Source: Sergeia podlipaevii (taxonomy: Eukaryota > Euglenozoa > Kinetoplastea > Trypanosomatida > Trypanosomatidae). Taken from it: a stretch of DNA of 37,148 bases. Shown in pieces: positions 37,089 to 37,148 of this stretch. Below the pieces are notes generated by a model. It worked only from the letters and a program-made list of their open reading frames with translations, made no database searches and was not told the DNA's origin. The stretch's first letter is position 1. Each line of letters starts with the position of its first letter. The stretch is taken from NCBI GenBank assembly GCA_030849805.1, contig JASANZ010002036.1, positions 1-37,148 on the forward strand, in the 5' to 3' direction. Both the position numbers and the translations under genes were made by a program.

Positions 37089-37148
37089 ATGTCCAACAGT
37101 GATGCTATGATCTCCCGCGTGTGCCGCACCTTTGGTGACACTTTTGCC
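37089..37148 (+). CDS. Second NEK-PH kinase, 5' end only
   Basis: The first 20 codons are visible before the window ends: MSNSDAMISRVCRTFGDTFA. They align without gaps to the start of the upstream kinase (M-x-x-x-SDAM-x-x-x-VC-x-x-F-x-x-TF-x). This indicates a tandem paralogue of the NEK-PH kinase, as with NrkA/NrkB in trypanosomes. The kinase domain itself lies outside the window, so activity cannot be judged. Confidence 0.8.
   Translation, partial: MSNSDAMISRVCRTFGDTFA

Overview
The window looks like a stretch of a trypanosomatid (kinetoplastid) nuclear chromosome. Every supportable gene lies on the + strand, is uninterrupted by introns, and is preceded by a long pyrimidine tract followed by an AG, as expected for polycistronic transcription with spliced-leader trans-splicing. 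The gene content is also kinetoplastid: universal minicircle sequence binding protein (UMSBP) genes and a NIMA-related kinase carrying a C-terminal PH domain (NrkA/B type). Coding regions are GC-balanced, while the long spacers are AT-rich and full of homopolymers and TA/CA microsatellites. I cannot fix the genus. Spacers of 0.5-2.4 kb argue against a very compact genome such as Phytomonas. From memory, and unverified, the UMSBP / proteasome alpha / ... / NEK order resembles part of Leishmania chromosome 36.

Layout, left to right: the 3' end of one UMSBP gene (1-104); a 2.2 kb spacer; a complete second UMSBP gene with five CCHC knuckles (2343-2723); a 2.4 kb spacer; a 20S proteasome alpha subunit, PSMA1/alpha6 type (5087-5884); a small proline-rich protein, possibly IFT43-like (7025-7522); a cohesin SCC3/STAG-like subunit (8029-11718); a very large protein with scattered WD-type blades and three Sfi1-like W motifs (13123-18597); a CEP57-like coiled-coil protein (19346-20827); a nine-repeat LRR protein with a terminal LRR cap (21486-22928); two tandem bacterial-type amino-acid racemases of the YgeA/aspartate racemase family (23400-24095 and 24982-25677); a TRIM-like protein with a RING-like region, two B-boxes and a coiled coil (26987-29221); an ELMO-domain protein (30057-32792); a NEK kinase with PH domain (33814-35304); and the first 20 codons of a second such kinase (37089 to the window end).

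There is no operon logic as in bacteria. Still, several products belong to one broad theme of organelle and chromosome inheritance and the basal body/flagellum: UMSBP (kinetoplast DNA), SCC3 (sister chromatids), CEP57-like, WD/Sfi1-like, LRR, ELMO and NEK proteins. Tandem duplication is the second theme: the UMSBP pair, the racemase pair and the kinase pair.

The clearest unusual signals are the bacterial-type racemase pair, which shows mosaic blocks of 100% identity typical of gene conversion, and several proteins with uncommon domain combinations. I saw no CRISPR, insertion sequence, tRNA, rRNA or virus-like element. Starts were corrected to the first plausible ATG where the open frame begins at GTG/TTG or reads through the pyrimidine tract.
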